From NCBI GenBank assembly GCA_900474095.1, contig UCOA01000068.1:1-64000 (forward strand): 64,000 nucleotides of DNA, read 5' to 3'. This document shows, one piece after another, positions 37,760 to 47,829 of the stretch. The notes below the pieces were generated by a model. That model was not told the DNA's origin. It did not search any database and saw only the letters and a list, made by a program, of their open reading frames with translations. The stretch comes from Hyphomicrobiales bacterium. Lineage in GTDB: Bacteria; Pseudomonadota; Alphaproteobacteria; Rhizobiales; Rhizobiaceae. Position numbers and translations under genes: made by a program. Each line of letters opens with the position of its first letter. Within the stretch, counting starts at the first letter, position 1.

Positions 37760-38965
37760 CTATCGCGCCTGGGCGACGGCCTTTTTCCGCATCGCCGGCC
37801 ATGCCGCGATCGTGATCGCCCGCAGCAGCCATTCCAGCGGACCATAGGCATGAATGCTCATCCACCATCGGCTGGCAACCAGCTGGATAGCAAAGATGCC
37901 TGCCGCCAAAGCGCAAGCGGCCCCTGGCACGAGCTGCCCCACAAGTCCGAAACCGAAACCGGTAAAAATCAACGAGCACACTAGCGACTGGAGCAGGTAA
38001 TTGGAGAGAGCCATGCGGCCAGCAGGAGCCAGGAACGCGGCAACGCGTTTGCCCTTTCCTGACTGGAACCAGATCATTGCCGCGGCCCCATATGCGGAGG
38101 CCAGCAACGGCGCCGTGAGAATTCCACTCCCCAGCCCCAATGTTTCCCAGCCGGTACCGGGACGAAATACCGCGCCTGAGGCGTAGAGGAATGCGCCTGC
38201 GAGGCCGACAGTCAACCCGAGCCGCCGGATACGCCTCAACTCCAGTTGGTACGCTTCCAAGCGCTCGAAAAGGCGATTCTTGCCAGCGACGAAGCCAAAA
38301 AGAAACATGGCGAGTGCGCAAGGTCCCTGCAGGAAGGCCAGCACCAACAACATCTGCGGAAGCTCGCGCATGTGTTGAGCAATGATGGTTGCGGGCGAGC
38401 CATTATAGGCCGCGCGCGCAGCGTCGGCCTGAGCCATCACGCGTTCAGCGTCGCTCGTCTCCCCGGCCAGCAGTTGCAGCGCTCCAAGGATGATCCAGGC
38501 CAGTGCGGTGATGATGATGAGCCATGCGGCCAGCCCGAGCAACCGGGACTGCGGTAGGTTGCGCATTGCGAGGAGCACCACACCGAGCAAGGCGTAGGTG
38601 GTCAAGATATCGCCATGGAACAGGAAGACCGCGTGAAAGGCTCCGAAAAGCCATAGTCCAATCTGCCGCCGCAACATGCGGGGCACAAAATTCCCGCCCG
38701 CCCGCTCCGCCGATTGCATCTGGAGGGTGAAGCTGTAGCCGAACAGGAACGAGAACAGCAGGTAGAACTTGGTTTCGAAGAGCAGCGCAACCAGTGCATG
38801 AAATGCCTGATCGAGCGGGCCGCTGAACTGTGGATCGGAGACGCCGGAGCCGTAATAGGTCGAGGCAAAGACGGTGATGTTGACGACGAGGATGCCGAAC
38901 AAGGAAAACCCGCGTAGCGCGTCTATGTCGACAAGGCGCTGCTGCGCTGCGGAGGATAAAGCCAT
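37760..38965 (-). CDS. DUF418 family membrane protein
   Basis: The 401-residue protein has about ten predicted helices. It starts RLVDIDALRGFSLFGILVVN, the conserved DUF418 N-terminus; the acyltransferase-3-like fold includes LLFSFLFGYSF near 80, and the family C-terminus contains GRMALSNYLLQS. Some members modify envelope components, but the chemistry of this one is not known. It is 32 bases downstream of tetR on the same strand, so it is probably the target of that regulator. Confidence 0.8.
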   Translation of the reverse strand: MALSSAAQQRLVDIDALRGFSLFGILVVNITVFASTYYGSGVSDPQFSGPLDQAFHALVALLFETKFYLLFSFLFGYSFTLQMQSAERAGGNFVPRMLRRQIGLWLFGAFHAVFLFHGDILTTYALLGVVLLAMRNLPQSRLLGLAAWLIIITALAWIILGALQLLAGETSDAERVMAQADAARAAYNGSPATIIAQHMRELPQMLLVLAFLQGPCALAMFLFGFVAGKNRLFERLEAYQLELRRIRRLGLTVGLAGAFLYASGAVFRPGTGWETLGLGSGILTAPLLASAYGAAAMIWFQSGKGKRVAAFLAPAGRMALSNYLLQSLVCSLIFTGFGFGLVGQLVPGAACALAAGIFAIQLVASRWWMSIHAYGPLEWLLRAITIAAWPAMRKKAVAQAR

Positions 38966-38997
38966 TTGAAGCGCTCGTTTATGAGGGATCACGCAGA

Positions 38998-39603
38998 TTA
39001 TTGCGCTGCGCTGGGGCGTAGCATACGGGCGAGCAGAAACCGCATGGGCTTGCCCTGCTTTGCCGGGCGGAAAGCCGGGTCGATGGCCACGCGCGAAAAT
39101 ATTCCGTCAATGAGCGCGGCGATCCAGGTGGCGACATCAGATGGCGGCAGAGTTGCATCGATCTGTCCACGCGTCATCGCGCTGGCCAGAAGGGCCTCAA
39201 GTGCTGTGCGCATTTCCTTGTCGTTTCGAGATACCCGCCCGCCGATTTCGGGGTCGCGCATGGCTTCCGCCGAGATTTCGAGCGCCAAGCTGGCATAAGA
39301 CTGATCCGCGGCCAATTGCAGAACCACGTCCATGAAGCCGAGAAGTTCGGCGTACAGATCGTCGGCCTGCAAGATCCTCGCGAAGTACGCCGCCGTCTCT
39401 CTGCCTTCGGCATCAACGATGGCGGCGATGATCGCCTGCTTGCCTGAAAAATAGTGAAACAGATTGCCTGGGCTCATTCCTGCCTGTGCGCATATCGCGG
39501 CTGTGGTGGTTTGATGAAAGCCTTTGCGCGCGAAACAGACCCGCGCGGCATCAAGGATCTTACGCATTTGGGCTTCGTATTTTTCGGGATCGACTTTTCG
39601 CAT
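38998..39603 (-). CDS. TetR/AcrR family regulator
   Basis: The 201-residue protein has an N-terminal helix-turn-helix (ARVCFARKGFHQTTTAAICA then AGMSPGNLFHYFSGK, about 21-56) and a ligand-binding all-helical C-terminal domain. The ATG at 39603 is chosen; a GTG at 39615 would add four residues. A palindrome just upstream (39630-39656) is a likely operator. The next gene on the strand is the DUF418 membrane protein. Confidence 0.88.
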   Translation of the reverse strand: MRKVDPEKYEAQMRKILDAARVCFARKGFHQTTTAAICAQAGMSPGNLFHYFSGKQAIIAAIVDAEGRETAAYFARILQADDLYAELLGFMDVVLQLAADQSYASLALEISAEAMRDPEIGGRVSRNDKEMRTALEALLASAMTRGQIDATLPPSDVATWIAALIDGIFSRVAIDPAFRPAKQGKPMRFLLARMLRPSAAQ

Positions 39604-39629
39604 CTTGGCTTCCACGGACTGTGCATAAA

Positions 39630-39656
39630 TTAATTAATCGACTAGTCAATCTATTA
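39630..39656. promoter_or_regulatory. Imperfect palindrome, candidate TetR operator
   Basis: The core GACTAGTC (39640-39647) is a perfect 8-base palindrome embedded in AT-rich imperfect symmetry (TTAATTAATC before, AATCTATTAA after). It lies 27-53 bases ahead of the tetR start, where autoregulatory operators sit. Confidence 0.5.
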
Positions 39657-39804
39657 ATAGACGCCGCTTCCTTCCGAGGCAAGGTATATCCTGAAGCAAG
39701 CTACCCCCCGTGAAACCTGAACATAGGGTCACCTTTCCGCTCAGGGACTGATGACCGCTTGCCGGCGAATGTGCGTTATCGAGCGACTTGCAGGACCGGC
39801 GGTC

Positions 39805-40254
39805 TCACGCCTTCTTCACCCAGCGGCCGTCCTGGTTCTGCTGCCAGTAGGTCAGCGCATGTCCCTCCGCCTTCAGCGTCTTCCAGTGTGCGCGCGCGCC
39901 TTCCAGTTGCGCCTGATCGTAGCCGTCGAACATGAATACCACCCGCTCGTAGCCGCCGACCGGCGGTGGCTCCGCGCCGTCGACCACGAAGCGGACAGTG
40001 GCGCCGTTGGCGTTTCCGTCTCCCGCCGTCAGCAGGATCGGCTGATCCCCGGCGAAATCCGCCGCGTCGGTTCCATGCGGGAGAAAACTGTCGTCGCGAT
40101 AGGTCCAGAGGTGGGTGTCGAGCGTGTCGCGCCGCTCTTCGCCCGCTGTCTGCACGACGACGCGCCAGCCGCGTTCGACGCTTTTGTCGAGCAGAGGCGG
40201 CAGCGCATCTTCGAGCTTGGATTCGGTCAGGTGATAGAACAGGATTTCCGTCAC
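39805..40254 (-). CDS. holC: DNA polymerase III subunit chi
   Basis: The 149-residue protein begins VTEILFYHLTESKLEDALPP from a GTG at 40254 and has the HLWTYRDDSFLPHG segment typical of the chi subunit (binds SSB and the clamp-loader psi). The longer frame upstream is inside pepA. It begins 8 bases after the pepA stop, so pepA-holC is an operon, as is common in alphaproteobacteria. Confidence 0.9.
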   Translation of the reverse strand: MTEILFYHLTESKLEDALPPLLDKSVERGWRVVVQTAGEERRDTLDTHLWTYRDDSFLPHGTDAADFAGDQPILLTAGDGNANGATVRFVVDGAEPPPVGGYERVVFMFDGYDQAQLEGARAHWKTLKAEGHALTYWQQNQDGRWVKKA

Positions 40255-40262
40255 GGCTCGGA

Positions 40263-41759
40263 TCAGCTCTCGTAGTTGGCGCGGACAAGCTCGTCCAGCA
40301 GACGTACGCCGAAACCGGATGCCCAGGACTGGTTGACCTCGTCGGTCGGCGAGCCCATAGCGGTGCCGGCGATATCCAGATGCGCCCAAGGCGTATCATT
40401 GACGAAGCGCTTGAGAAACTGCGCGGCGGTGATCGATCCGGCATAACGGCCACCGGTGTTCTTCATGTCCGCAAACTTGCTGTCGATCATCTTGTCATAT
40501 TCCTTGCCGAGCGGCAGGCGCCACAGCCGTTCCTGCGTCATGAGGCCCGCCGCCGTCAACTGTCCTGCAAGCGCGTCGTCATTGGTGAACAGGCCCGCAT
40601 GATGGCTGCCGAGCGCCACCATGACAGCGCCGGTCAGCGTCGCAAGATTGATCATCGCCTGCGGCTTGAAACGGTCGTTGCAATACCAGAGCGCATCGCA
40701 CAGGACGAGCCGGCCTTCGGCATCGGTATTGATGATCTCGATCGTCTGGCCGGACATCGAGGTAACGATGTCGCCAGGCCGCTGGGCATTGCCGTCGGGC
40801 ATGTTTTCCACAAGGCCGATGATGCCGACGACATTCGCCTTGGCCTTGCGCGTCGCCAGCACGTGCATCACGCCGGTGACGGCGGCAGCGCCGCCCATGT
40901 CACCTTTCATATCCTCCATGCCGGCGCCGGGCTTGATCGAAATGCCGCCCGAATCGAAGACGACCCCCTTGCCGACGAGAGCGACCGGCCGGTCTTTCGG
41001 TTTTCCACCTTTCCACTGCATGACCGCAAGCCGTGGCGGGCGGACGGAACCCTGCGCCACGCCAAGCAGCGCGCCCATGCCGAGCTTCTTCATCTCGCGC
41101 TCGGTCAGGATCTCGACCTCGACACCAAGCTTTTCGAGCTCCTTGGCCTTGGCTGCGAACTCAACGGGTCCAAGCACGTTCGCCGGTTCGTTGACGAGGT
41201 TGCGGGCGATGAAAACGCCTTCGGCAATCGCCTGGGAATTGGCCGCAGCCTTCTTGGCTGCGATGACGGCAGCGGTGACAATCGTCACTTTCGCAGGTTT
41301 CGGCGATGCTTTCTGTTCGGTGTCGTCCTTCTTGACCGTCTTGTAGGTGTCGAAGCTGTAGGCATTCATCTCCATGCCGAGCGCAAAATCGGCAGCCGCC
41401 TTGCCCGAAACTTCGACTCCCGGCGCATCGAGGAAAATGGCGACTTTCTCCGCGCCGCGGAGTTTCGAAGCCGCAGCGCCTCCCGCCCTCAGCCAGTCAT
41501 GCGCGGAAAGTGCGGCGCCGTCGCCGAGCCCGAGAACCACGATGCGATCAACCGGCGATCCCTGCGGTGCAACGATATCGAGCGTGCTCAGCGACTTGGC
41601 CTTGAACTTCGCGATCCGCGCAGCCTTGGCAATAATTGCCTCTGGATCGGTTTCCGCAGCGCCGGCCGCCTCTTTTCCGTCCACAGTCTTGAGCAGGATA
41701 GCCAGACCACCCGACAAACGTGCTGATTTGCTGAAACCGATTTCAAATTTCATCGACAT
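40263..41759 (-). CDS. pepA: Leucyl aminopeptidase (PepA family, M17)
   Basis: Cytosolic dizinc aminopeptidase, 498 residues (496 if the ATG at 41753 is used). The N-terminal macro-like domain is followed by the catalytic domain with the metal-ligand motifs KGVVFDSGG (about 270), GDMGGAA and NTDAEGRL (about 350). A tandem 19-base repeat lies in its leader (41770-41807). First gene of the pepA-holC pair. Confidence 0.96.
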   Translation of the reverse strand: MSMKFEIGFSKSARLSGGLAILLKTVDGKEAAGAAETDPEAIIAKAARIAKFKAKSLSTLDIVAPQGSPVDRIVVLGLGDGAALSAHDWLRAGGAAASKLRGAEKVAIFLDAPGVEVSGKAAADFALGMEMNAYSFDTYKTVKKDDTEQKASPKPAKVTIVTAAVIAAKKAAANSQAIAEGVFIARNLVNEPANVLGPVEFAAKAKELEKLGVEVEILTEREMKKLGMGALLGVAQGSVRPPRLAVMQWKGGKPKDRPVALVGKGVVFDSGGISIKPGAGMEDMKGDMGGAAAVTGVMHVLATRKAKANVVGIIGLVENMPDGNAQRPGDIVTSMSGQTIEIINTDAEGRLVLCDALWYCNDRFKPQAMINLATLTGAVMVALGSHHAGLFTNDDALAGQLTAAGLMTQERLWRLPLGKEYDKMIDSKFADMKNTGGRYAGSITAAQFLKRFVNDTPWAHLDIAGTAMGSPTDEVNQSWASGFGVRLLDELVRANYES

Positions 41760-41769
41760 GAAGACACTC

Positions 41770-41807
41770 CAGAAGGACGCAGGCAGGCCAGAAGGTCGCA
41801 GGCAGGC
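41770..41807. repeat. Tandem 19-base repeat in the pepA leader
   Basis: CAGAAGGACGCAGGCAGGC (41770-41788) is followed immediately by CAGAAGGTCGCAGGCAGGC (41789-41807), differing at one base. On the minus strand it lies just upstream of the pepA ribosome site (GGAG). Probably a slippage duplication. Confidence 0.9.
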
Positions 41808-42101
41808 GCCGCAATTGTTACATGGCGGTTACAGTGGCAAACATTCGCCATCGACCGCAAGCCCGCAAACAGGTCTGTGCACCCTTCTTGCTTTTGATGG
41901 CCTTGGCAAGACGCGAGCGTATGTTTACATGCTGTTAACTTTCATTCTTTGCCGGGCATTAGTCCTGCCCTCTTACTGTTTGGTTGTCGTGAAAAACTTG
42001 CAAACCGGTCCGATCAGCGCAATAGGGACATCTGGTCCGGTCCGATGCCTATCGGCGGCGCCAGACCGGCTGCGCAGCAGGAAGACAAGCCAGGACCAGC
42101 C
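41808..42101. other. Divergent pepA/lptF intergenic region
   Basis: Nearly 300 bases between pepA and lptF, with no gene. It must hold both promoters, and AT-rich 41930-41960 is a candidate, but I cannot define boxes. Confidence 0.4.
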
Positions 42102-43277
42102 ATGAAATTGATCGAGCGCTATATTCTGAGGCGGGCAACGGGCATGTTCCTTGCCACGCTCCTGCCGCTGATGGCGATCGTCTGGACGACTCAGGCGCTG
42201 ACCAACGTCAACCTGGTCACGGACAGCGGCCAGTCCATTCTTGCTTTCCTCAGGCTCGCAACGCTCGTCCTGCCGTCGATCATTCCGCTCATCCTGCCTT
42301 TCGCGCTGGTCATCGGCGTGGCACAGACGCTGACGGCGATGAACGCCGATTCGGAACTCACCGTCTTGAATGCCGCCGGAAGCTCGCGCATGACGATCAT
42401 CCGGCCGGTCCTCTATCTCGGCATCGCTCTCAGCGTGGTCTCCTTTGCGGTCGACAATTTCGTCGAGCCCTATTCGCGCATGGCCGTGCGCAAAATGATT
42501 GCCACCGCCCACGCCGATCTTTTGTCGTCCGTGGTCCAGGAGAACACCTTCCGCAAGATTGCCGACGGCCTTTACGTCCAGGTCGCCTCACGCCGCAGCG
42601 GCGGCGTTCTGCATGGGATTTTCGTCGCCGATTCGCGCAATCCGGCCTATGAGTTGGTCTATTACGCCCGCGAAGGTGCGGTGGACGAAAACGGCTCGGC
42701 GCTGGTAATGAAGAATGGGGAGGTACATCGCAAGCTTCCCGACAGCAATGTCTCGATCATCAAGTTCGATTCCTATGCCTTCGACCTCACGGATCTGAGC
42801 AAGATGGCGAGCGAAGCGACAATCCGGGCTAAGGACCGGGACCTGTTTTTCCTCCTCAATCCGGATCCGAAGGACCCGGTTTTTGAGAGGAACCCGATGT
42901 CCTTTTCAGCCGAACTGCACCGTCGCTTCACCGAATGGACGTTTCCCCTGCTGTTCGCGCTGATTGCGCTGGTCGTCAGTAGTGACGCCCGCACGCACCG
43001 CGAAGCCCGCGTGCATCCGATGATTACCGCTCTCTTGACGTGTCTTTTCGTCCGCTGGGCGACCTTCTACGCTGCCAACGGCGCGGAAGAATCACGTGCC
43101 TTCGTCCCGATCATGTATCTGATCCCGCTCGCGACCGGCTACCTGTCAATCCGCCAGCTGGTGGGCAACAAACGGCTTGAAATCCCGCTGACCTGGGAGC
43201 AGAAACTTAACGAGATCCTGGTTCGCCTGCGCCTCGCCAAGGTCGCGCGTCCATCCGACGGGAACCAGTCCGCATGA
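42102..43277 (+). CDS. lptF: LPS export permease LptF
   Basis: The protein has 391 residues with six helices and a periplasmic jellyroll domain; with LptG and LptB it extracts LPS from the inner membrane. It begins KLIERYILRRATGMFLATLL, the usual LptF N-terminus, with helices near 12-32, 60-85 and 100-120, and three near the C-terminus (about 270-350). The frame continues upstream, but the start at 42102 begins at the family N-terminus. Overlaps lptG by four bases (ATGA). Confidence 0.94.
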   Translation: MKLIERYILRRATGMFLATLLPLMAIVWTTQALTNVNLVTDSGQSILAFLRLATLVLPSIIPLILPFALVIGVAQTLTAMNADSELTVLNAAGSSRMTIIRPVLYLGIALSVVSFAVDNFVEPYSRMAVRKMIATAHADLLSSVVQENTFRKIADGLYVQVASRRSGGVLHGIFVADSRNPAYELVYYAREGAVDENGSALVMKNGEVHRKLPDSNVSIIKFDSYAFDLTDLSKMASEATIRAKDRDLFFLLNPDPKDPVFERNPMSFSAELHRRFTEWTFPLLFALIALVVSSDARTHREARVHPMITALLTCLFVRWATFYAANGAEESRAFVPIMYLIPLATGYLSIRQLVGNKRLEIPLTWEQKLNEILVRLRLAKVARPSDGNQSA

Positions 43278-44359
43278 TATTCTCCACACTCGGGCGTTAT
43301 TTCTTCAGGCGTTATGCAGTGACGACCTTCTGGTTCCTCGCCGGCATTTTCGCGCTGATCTTCATCATCGATTTCAGCGAGTTGTCCAACCGGATGTCGC
43401 AATTGCCGCGATACTCGGTGACAGGCGCGCTCTTGATGACGACGTTCCGTATTCCGATGATCCTGCAGCAGACCGTTCCCTTCGTCGCGCTGTTTTCCGG
43501 CATGGCGGCACTGATCTCGCTCAACCGCCGCTATGAGCTGGTGGTGACGCGGGCTGCCGGCATTTCCGTGTGGCAATTCCTGCAGCCCTTCGTCATCGGC
43601 GCATTCCTGTTCGGCATACTGGCAGTCGCCACGCTCAATCCGATCGCCGCCTGGGGCACGAAACAGGCGGAAGCGCTGGAAGCGGAATGGGGAAGCTCAT
43701 CCGCGGCCCAATCGGCGATCTCCATTCCGTGGTTGCGACAGATCTACGGAAATGACGATACGATCATCGGCGCGCGTTCCGTCCAGGACGAGGGCAAGAC
43801 GCTGGTCAACGTCACAGTGCTCCATTTCGATCCGCTCGGCACGATCGTTTCGAGACAGGATGCGGCAACGGCAAAACTGGAAGATGGTTACTGGCTTCTT
43901 AACGGTGTGACGGAAACGCGCAACGGGCAACTGCCGCGCCGTGTCGCGACGGCACAGCTGCCGACGCATCTGAAGCCGGAATTCGTCCAGGAAACCCTGA
44001 CCAAGGCTGATTCCATTCAGTTTTTTGACTTGCGGCGCAAGATCGAGGTGGCGAAATCCTTCGGCTTGCCGACTAACGGCTTGGAAACCCAATTTCATTC
44101 CATGCTTTCGCTTCCGCTGCTTCTCGTCGCCATGACTTTGATCGCCGCGAGTGTCTCGCTGAAATTTAGCCGGTTTAACCAATCGAGGCCGGTAATTCTC
44201 GGTGGAATCCTGTCGGGCTTCGTGCTTTATGTCGTCACCGTGCTTGTCAAAGCATTCGGGAGCAGCGGCATTGTGCCTCCGTTCGTTGCAGCCTGGTTGC
44301 CAGTTGTTGTAGCGATGGCGCTGGGCTCGACGATTCTATTGCATGAGGAGGATGGCTAG
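43274..44359 (+). CDS. lptG: LPS export permease LptG
   Basis: The 361-residue partner of LptF. It starts IFSTLGRYFFRRYAVTTFWF and shows three N-terminal helices, a periplasmic domain (about 135-255) and three C-terminal helices (LPLLLVAMTLIAASVSL and later). Stop TAG shares its G with the GTG of lptD. All transport parts except the cytosolic LptB are next to each other here. Confidence 0.94.
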   Translation: MIFSTLGRYFFRRYAVTTFWFLAGIFALIFIIDFSELSNRMSQLPRYSVTGALLMTTFRIPMILQQTVPFVALFSGMAALISLNRRYELVVTRAAGISVWQFLQPFVIGAFLFGILAVATLNPIAAWGTKQAEALEAEWGSSSAAQSAISIPWLRQIYGNDDTIIGARSVQDEGKTLVNVTVLHFDPLGTIVSRQDAATAKLEDGYWLLNGVTETRNGQLPRRVATAQLPTHLKPEFVQETLTKADSIQFFDLRRKIEVAKSFGLPTNGLETQFHSMLSLPLLLVAMTLIAASVSLKFSRFNQSRPVILGGILSGFVLYVVTVLVKAFGSSGIVPPFVAAWLPVVVAMALGSTILLHEEDG

Positions 44360-46692
44360 TGGCGGCAAGCGACCGCAAACATACAAGGCTGCTCACGGCC
44401 ATTCTGCTTTCCGGCGTTGCGTTCCAGGCGTTTACCCCGATCGCGCCCGCTTGGGCACAAGAAACCAATATCGATTCGCTTCAGCCGAAGCTCCCCGAAG
44501 ACGCCAAGATGCTTCTGTCGGCGAATGAGCTCGTCTACAATCAGGATGCGGAGCGCGTGATCGTGCGCGGCGGCGTGCAGATCAATTATGGCGGCTACCA
44601 GATGGTCGCCCAGCAGGTCGAATACAGCCAGAAGACCGGGCGCATCATCGCGACCGGCGAGATCGAACTCATCGAACCCGGCGGCAACAAGATCTACGCC
44701 GACAAGATGGATGTGACCGACAATTTCGCCGATGGCTTTATCGAAACGATGCGGCTGGAGACGACCGACCTCACAAAGCTGGCTGCAGTCACTGGCGAGC
44801 GGCGCAACGGCGAGGAGATGATCCTCAACAATGCCGTCTATACCGCCTGCACGCCTTGCGCGACCAATCCGGATCATCGCTCGCTCTGGCACGTCAAGGC
44901 GCAGCGCATCGTCCAGAACGGCAAGACCCATACCGTTCGCATGGAAAATGCCAAGTTCGAGCTGTTCGGAAAACCGATTCTTTACCTGCCCGTCCTTGAG
45001 GTTCCGGACCATACGGTGAAGCGCAAAAGCGGCTTCCTGTTCCCGAAATTCAGATACACGCAGAAACTCGGCGCGGGCGTCGGCGTTCCTTATTATTGGG
45101 CGATTTCGCCCTATATGGACGCGACCGTCACTGCGACCGGTTTGACCCGCCAAGGCTTCCTGCTCGAAGGCGAGTTCCGTCAGCGCTTCGAAAGCGGCGA
45201 ACATATCCTCAGCATGGCCGGCATCAGCCAGATGGACCGCGACAGTTTCACCGACGGCACCGTCGATGCCGAAGAAACAGCCCGCGGCATGGTCGCCTCA
45301 AAGGCCAAGTTCGAGATCAATCCGCGTTGGACGTTCGGCTGGAACGTGCTGGTGCAGAGCGACAACAACTTCGCCAAGACCTACGAACTTTCGACCTTCG
45401 ACGGAACGACCTATACGAACCAAGTCTATCTGACGGGTCTCGGCAAGCGCAATTATTTCGACGCGCGCGCCTTCTACTTCGACATTCAGGATGCCGACCC
45501 GGACAGCCTTGCCGAAAACAAGCAAGCCGTCGCGCAGGTATTGGACTATTCCTACACCGCACCTCAGCCGGTGCTTGGCGGCGAACTGACCGCCGATTTC
45601 AACCTGACCAACGTCAAGCGCAACCGCGAGGATGAACTTGAAATACCCGGCGTGGTCGATCGGTTCCGCGGCCTTGAAGGTACGGCTCACCGGCTGAGCG
45701 CGGAAGTGGAGTGGAAGCGGAATTTCATCGTTCCTGGCGGCCTGACGCTGACGCCGATCCTGGCGGCGCGCGGCGACGTCCTCGGACTGAACATGACCGA
45801 TCCGGGCACGGACTATACAGGCAATTTTTACGATGACGACGCAGCCACCCGCCGCATGCTGACGGCCGGCATCGACGCTCGCTACCCCTTTCTCCTGACG
45901 ACCGACTACAGCAGCCACATCATCGAGCCTATCGCTCAGGTCTATGTCCGCCCCGACGAGGAATATGCCGGCGGTCTGCCGAACGAGGACGCGCAGAGCT
46001 TCGTCTTTGATGCGACCACGCTGTTCGACCGCGACAAGTTCTCCGGCTATGACCGCATCGAGGGTGGAACGCGGGCCAATCTCGGTTTCCGCTACACGGG
46101 TGCGCTCGGCAACGGCTACACGCTGCGCGCCATCGCCGGCCAGTCCTTCCATCTTGGCGGCCTGAACTCTTTCGCGACGGACGACCTAGTCAAGGCCGGC
46201 TCAGATTCCGGCCTGGAGACAGACCGGTCGGACTACGTGGCGATGGTCGGCATCGATGCGCCCTCCGGCATCACGACGAGCTTGAGCGGACGCTTCGACG
46301 AGAGCAATCTCGACCTGCGGCGTGCCGATGCAATGGTCGGCTACCAGGGTATCTTCTGGCAGGCAGCGCTGACCTACACCAGCATTCAGGCGCAACCGCT
46401 CTACGGATCGACGAGCGACCAGGACGAGATCCAGACGGCTGCGGCATACAAGTTCCACGACTACTGGTCGGTGTTCGGCTCGGTCACCTACGACCTGAAC
46501 AGCAATGTCGTGACCCGAAACGGCATCGGCATCACCTATGACGACCGCGATACGATCTTCTCACTCGTCTACAAGGAAGAACGCGATACCGATCAGACCG
46601 TCGCCAACGACTGGTCGATCGGCGCCCGTATCAGCTTCCGCACCTTGGGCGACATCAACGTCGGCGACGCGGACTTCGACGACCTGAACTGA
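44359..46692 (+). CDS. lptD: LPS assembly outer membrane protein LptD
   Basis: The 777-residue protein begins at a GTG at 44359 with an excellent ribosome site (GAGGAGGA). A signal peptide (LLTAILLSGVAFQAF to AWAQ) precedes an OstA-like jellyroll domain (about 55-240, VIVRGGVQINYGG) and a large beta-barrel rich in aromatic-flanked strands. Two cysteines in TACTPCAT could form the disulphide seen in LptD. It inserts LPS into the outer leaflet with LptE (not seen). Coupled to lptG by overlap. Confidence 0.95.
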   Translation: MAASDRKHTRLLTAILLSGVAFQAFTPIAPAWAQETNIDSLQPKLPEDAKMLLSANELVYNQDAERVIVRGGVQINYGGYQMVAQQVEYSQKTGRIIATGEIELIEPGGNKIYADKMDVTDNFADGFIETMRLETTDLTKLAAVTGERRNGEEMILNNAVYTACTPCATNPDHRSLWHVKAQRIVQNGKTHTVRMENAKFELFGKPILYLPVLEVPDHTVKRKSGFLFPKFRYTQKLGAGVGVPYYWAISPYMDATVTATGLTRQGFLLEGEFRQRFESGEHILSMAGISQMDRDSFTDGTVDAEETARGMVASKAKFEINPRWTFGWNVLVQSDNNFAKTYELSTFDGTTYTNQVYLTGLGKRNYFDARAFYFDIQDADPDSLAENKQAVAQVLDYSYTAPQPVLGGELTADFNLTNVKRNREDELEIPGVVDRFRGLEGTAHRLSAEVEWKRNFIVPGGLTLTPILAARGDVLGLNMTDPGTDYTGNFYDDDAATRRMLTAGIDARYPFLLTTDYSSHIIEPIAQVYVRPDEEYAGGLPNEDAQSFVFDATTLFDRDKFSGYDRIEGGTRANLGFRYTGALGNGYTLRAIAGQSFHLGGLNSFATDDLVKAGSDSGLETDRSDYVAMVGIDAPSGITTSLSGRFDESNLDLRRADAMVGYQGIFWQAALTYTSIQAQPLYGSTSDQDEIQTAAAYKFHDYWSVFGSVTYDLNSNVVTRNGIGITYDDRDTIFSLVYKEERDTDQTVANDWSIGARISFRTLGDINVGDADFDDLN

Positions 46693-46874
46693 GCCGCGCA
46701 GCACCGGTTACGTTGCGCAGCAGCCTGAACCGCGATTTGCCGTGACCGGCAGGCCTTGTCATTGTTCGGCCGCATGTATTATGCATCTTGCGGAAAACGC
46801 GCAGGACGATTGCGCTCGGCACAAGATCATCACCTCCGGGGCTTCGCATTCGGGGAAGACGAAAAGGATAAGAA

Positions 46875-47819
46875 ATGGGCGGGAAACACTCGATCACGCG
46901 CGCGGTTTCGGCAATGATCCTCGCCTGCGGCCTGGCATTGGCTGCCGCACCGGCACCGGTGCAGGCAGCGAGCAAGGTCGTCGCCGTCGTCAACGGTTCG
47001 CCCATCACATCGGGTGATATCGCCAAGCGTGCCGCGTTCCTGCGCCTGCAGCGGCAAGGCGGTGGTCAGGCTGCTGCCCGCCAGCAGTTGATAGACGAAG
47101 TTCTCAAGCGCGAGGAAGTCCTCAGAGTCGGCGCCTCCGTCAGCACGAGTGACGTCGATGCCGCAGTCGGCCGCTTTGCCTCCGGCAACAAGCTGAACAT
47201 TCAACAACTCTCGCAGGTGCTTGATCAGGCCGGCGTGGGCCTCGATCACTTCAAGAACTACGTTGCGGTCGCCATGAGCTGGCCGCGCGTCGTCAATGCC
47301 CGTTATGGCGGCGGCGGAAGCGGCCGCCTTTCCAACGAGGAACTTGTCCGGCGCATGCAGGAAAACGGCGGCAACAAGCCGGTGACGACGGAATATTTCC
47401 TGCAGCAGGTGATCTTCGTGGTCCCCGCTTCCAAGCGCAACGCCATCATTGGCAAGCGCCAGGCGGAAGCCAACGCGTCGCGCTCGAAATATCCCGGCTG
47501 CGAACAGGCCAAGGTCTTTGCCGCCACGATGCGGGACGTCTCGATCCGCAATCTCGGCCGCATGATGGTGCAGGAGATTCCCGCCGACTGGAAGCCGCTG
47601 GTCGAAAAGGCCGGCGACGGCAACACGACGGGAACACGCGTCACCGAAAAGGGCGTCGAATATCTCGGCATCTGCAAGAAGCGCCAGGTTTCCGACGACC
47701 TCGCTGCTGAAGTCGTCTTCCGCGCCGAGGACATTGGCAAGCAGACCGAAGGCGAAGACGCCAACAGCAAGCGTTACATCGAGGAACTGCGCAAGCGGGC
47801 GCAGATCATCGAAAAGTAA
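46875..47819 (+). CDS. surA: SurA-like periplasmic chaperone
   Basis: The 314-residue protein has a signal peptide ([19 protein letters not shown], cleavage before ASKV) and the SurA N-terminal domain ([21 protein letters not shown]). It is shorter than E. coli SurA (about 430) and has at most one degenerate parvulin-like stretch ([14 protein letters not shown]), so it is probably a chaperone without prolyl isomerase activity. Its place behind lptD fits folding of the LptD barrel. 182 bases after lptD. Confidence 0.85.
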   Translation: MGGKHSITRAVSAMILACGLALAAAPAPVQAASKVVAVVNGSPITSGDIAKRAAFLRLQRQGGGQAAARQQLIDEVLKREEVLRVGASVSTSDVDAAVGRFASGNKLNIQQLSQVLDQAGVGLDHFKNYVAVAMSWPRVVNARYGGGGSGRLSNEELVRRMQENGGNKPVTTEYFLQQVIFVVPASKRNAIIGKRQAEANASRSKYPGCEQAKVFAATMRDVSIRNLGRMMVQEIPADWKPLVEKAGDGNTTGTRVTEKGVEYLGICKKRQVSDDLAAEVVFRAEDIGKQTEGEDANSKRYIEELRKRAQIIEK

Positions 47820-47829
47820 TCGTTCTGTC

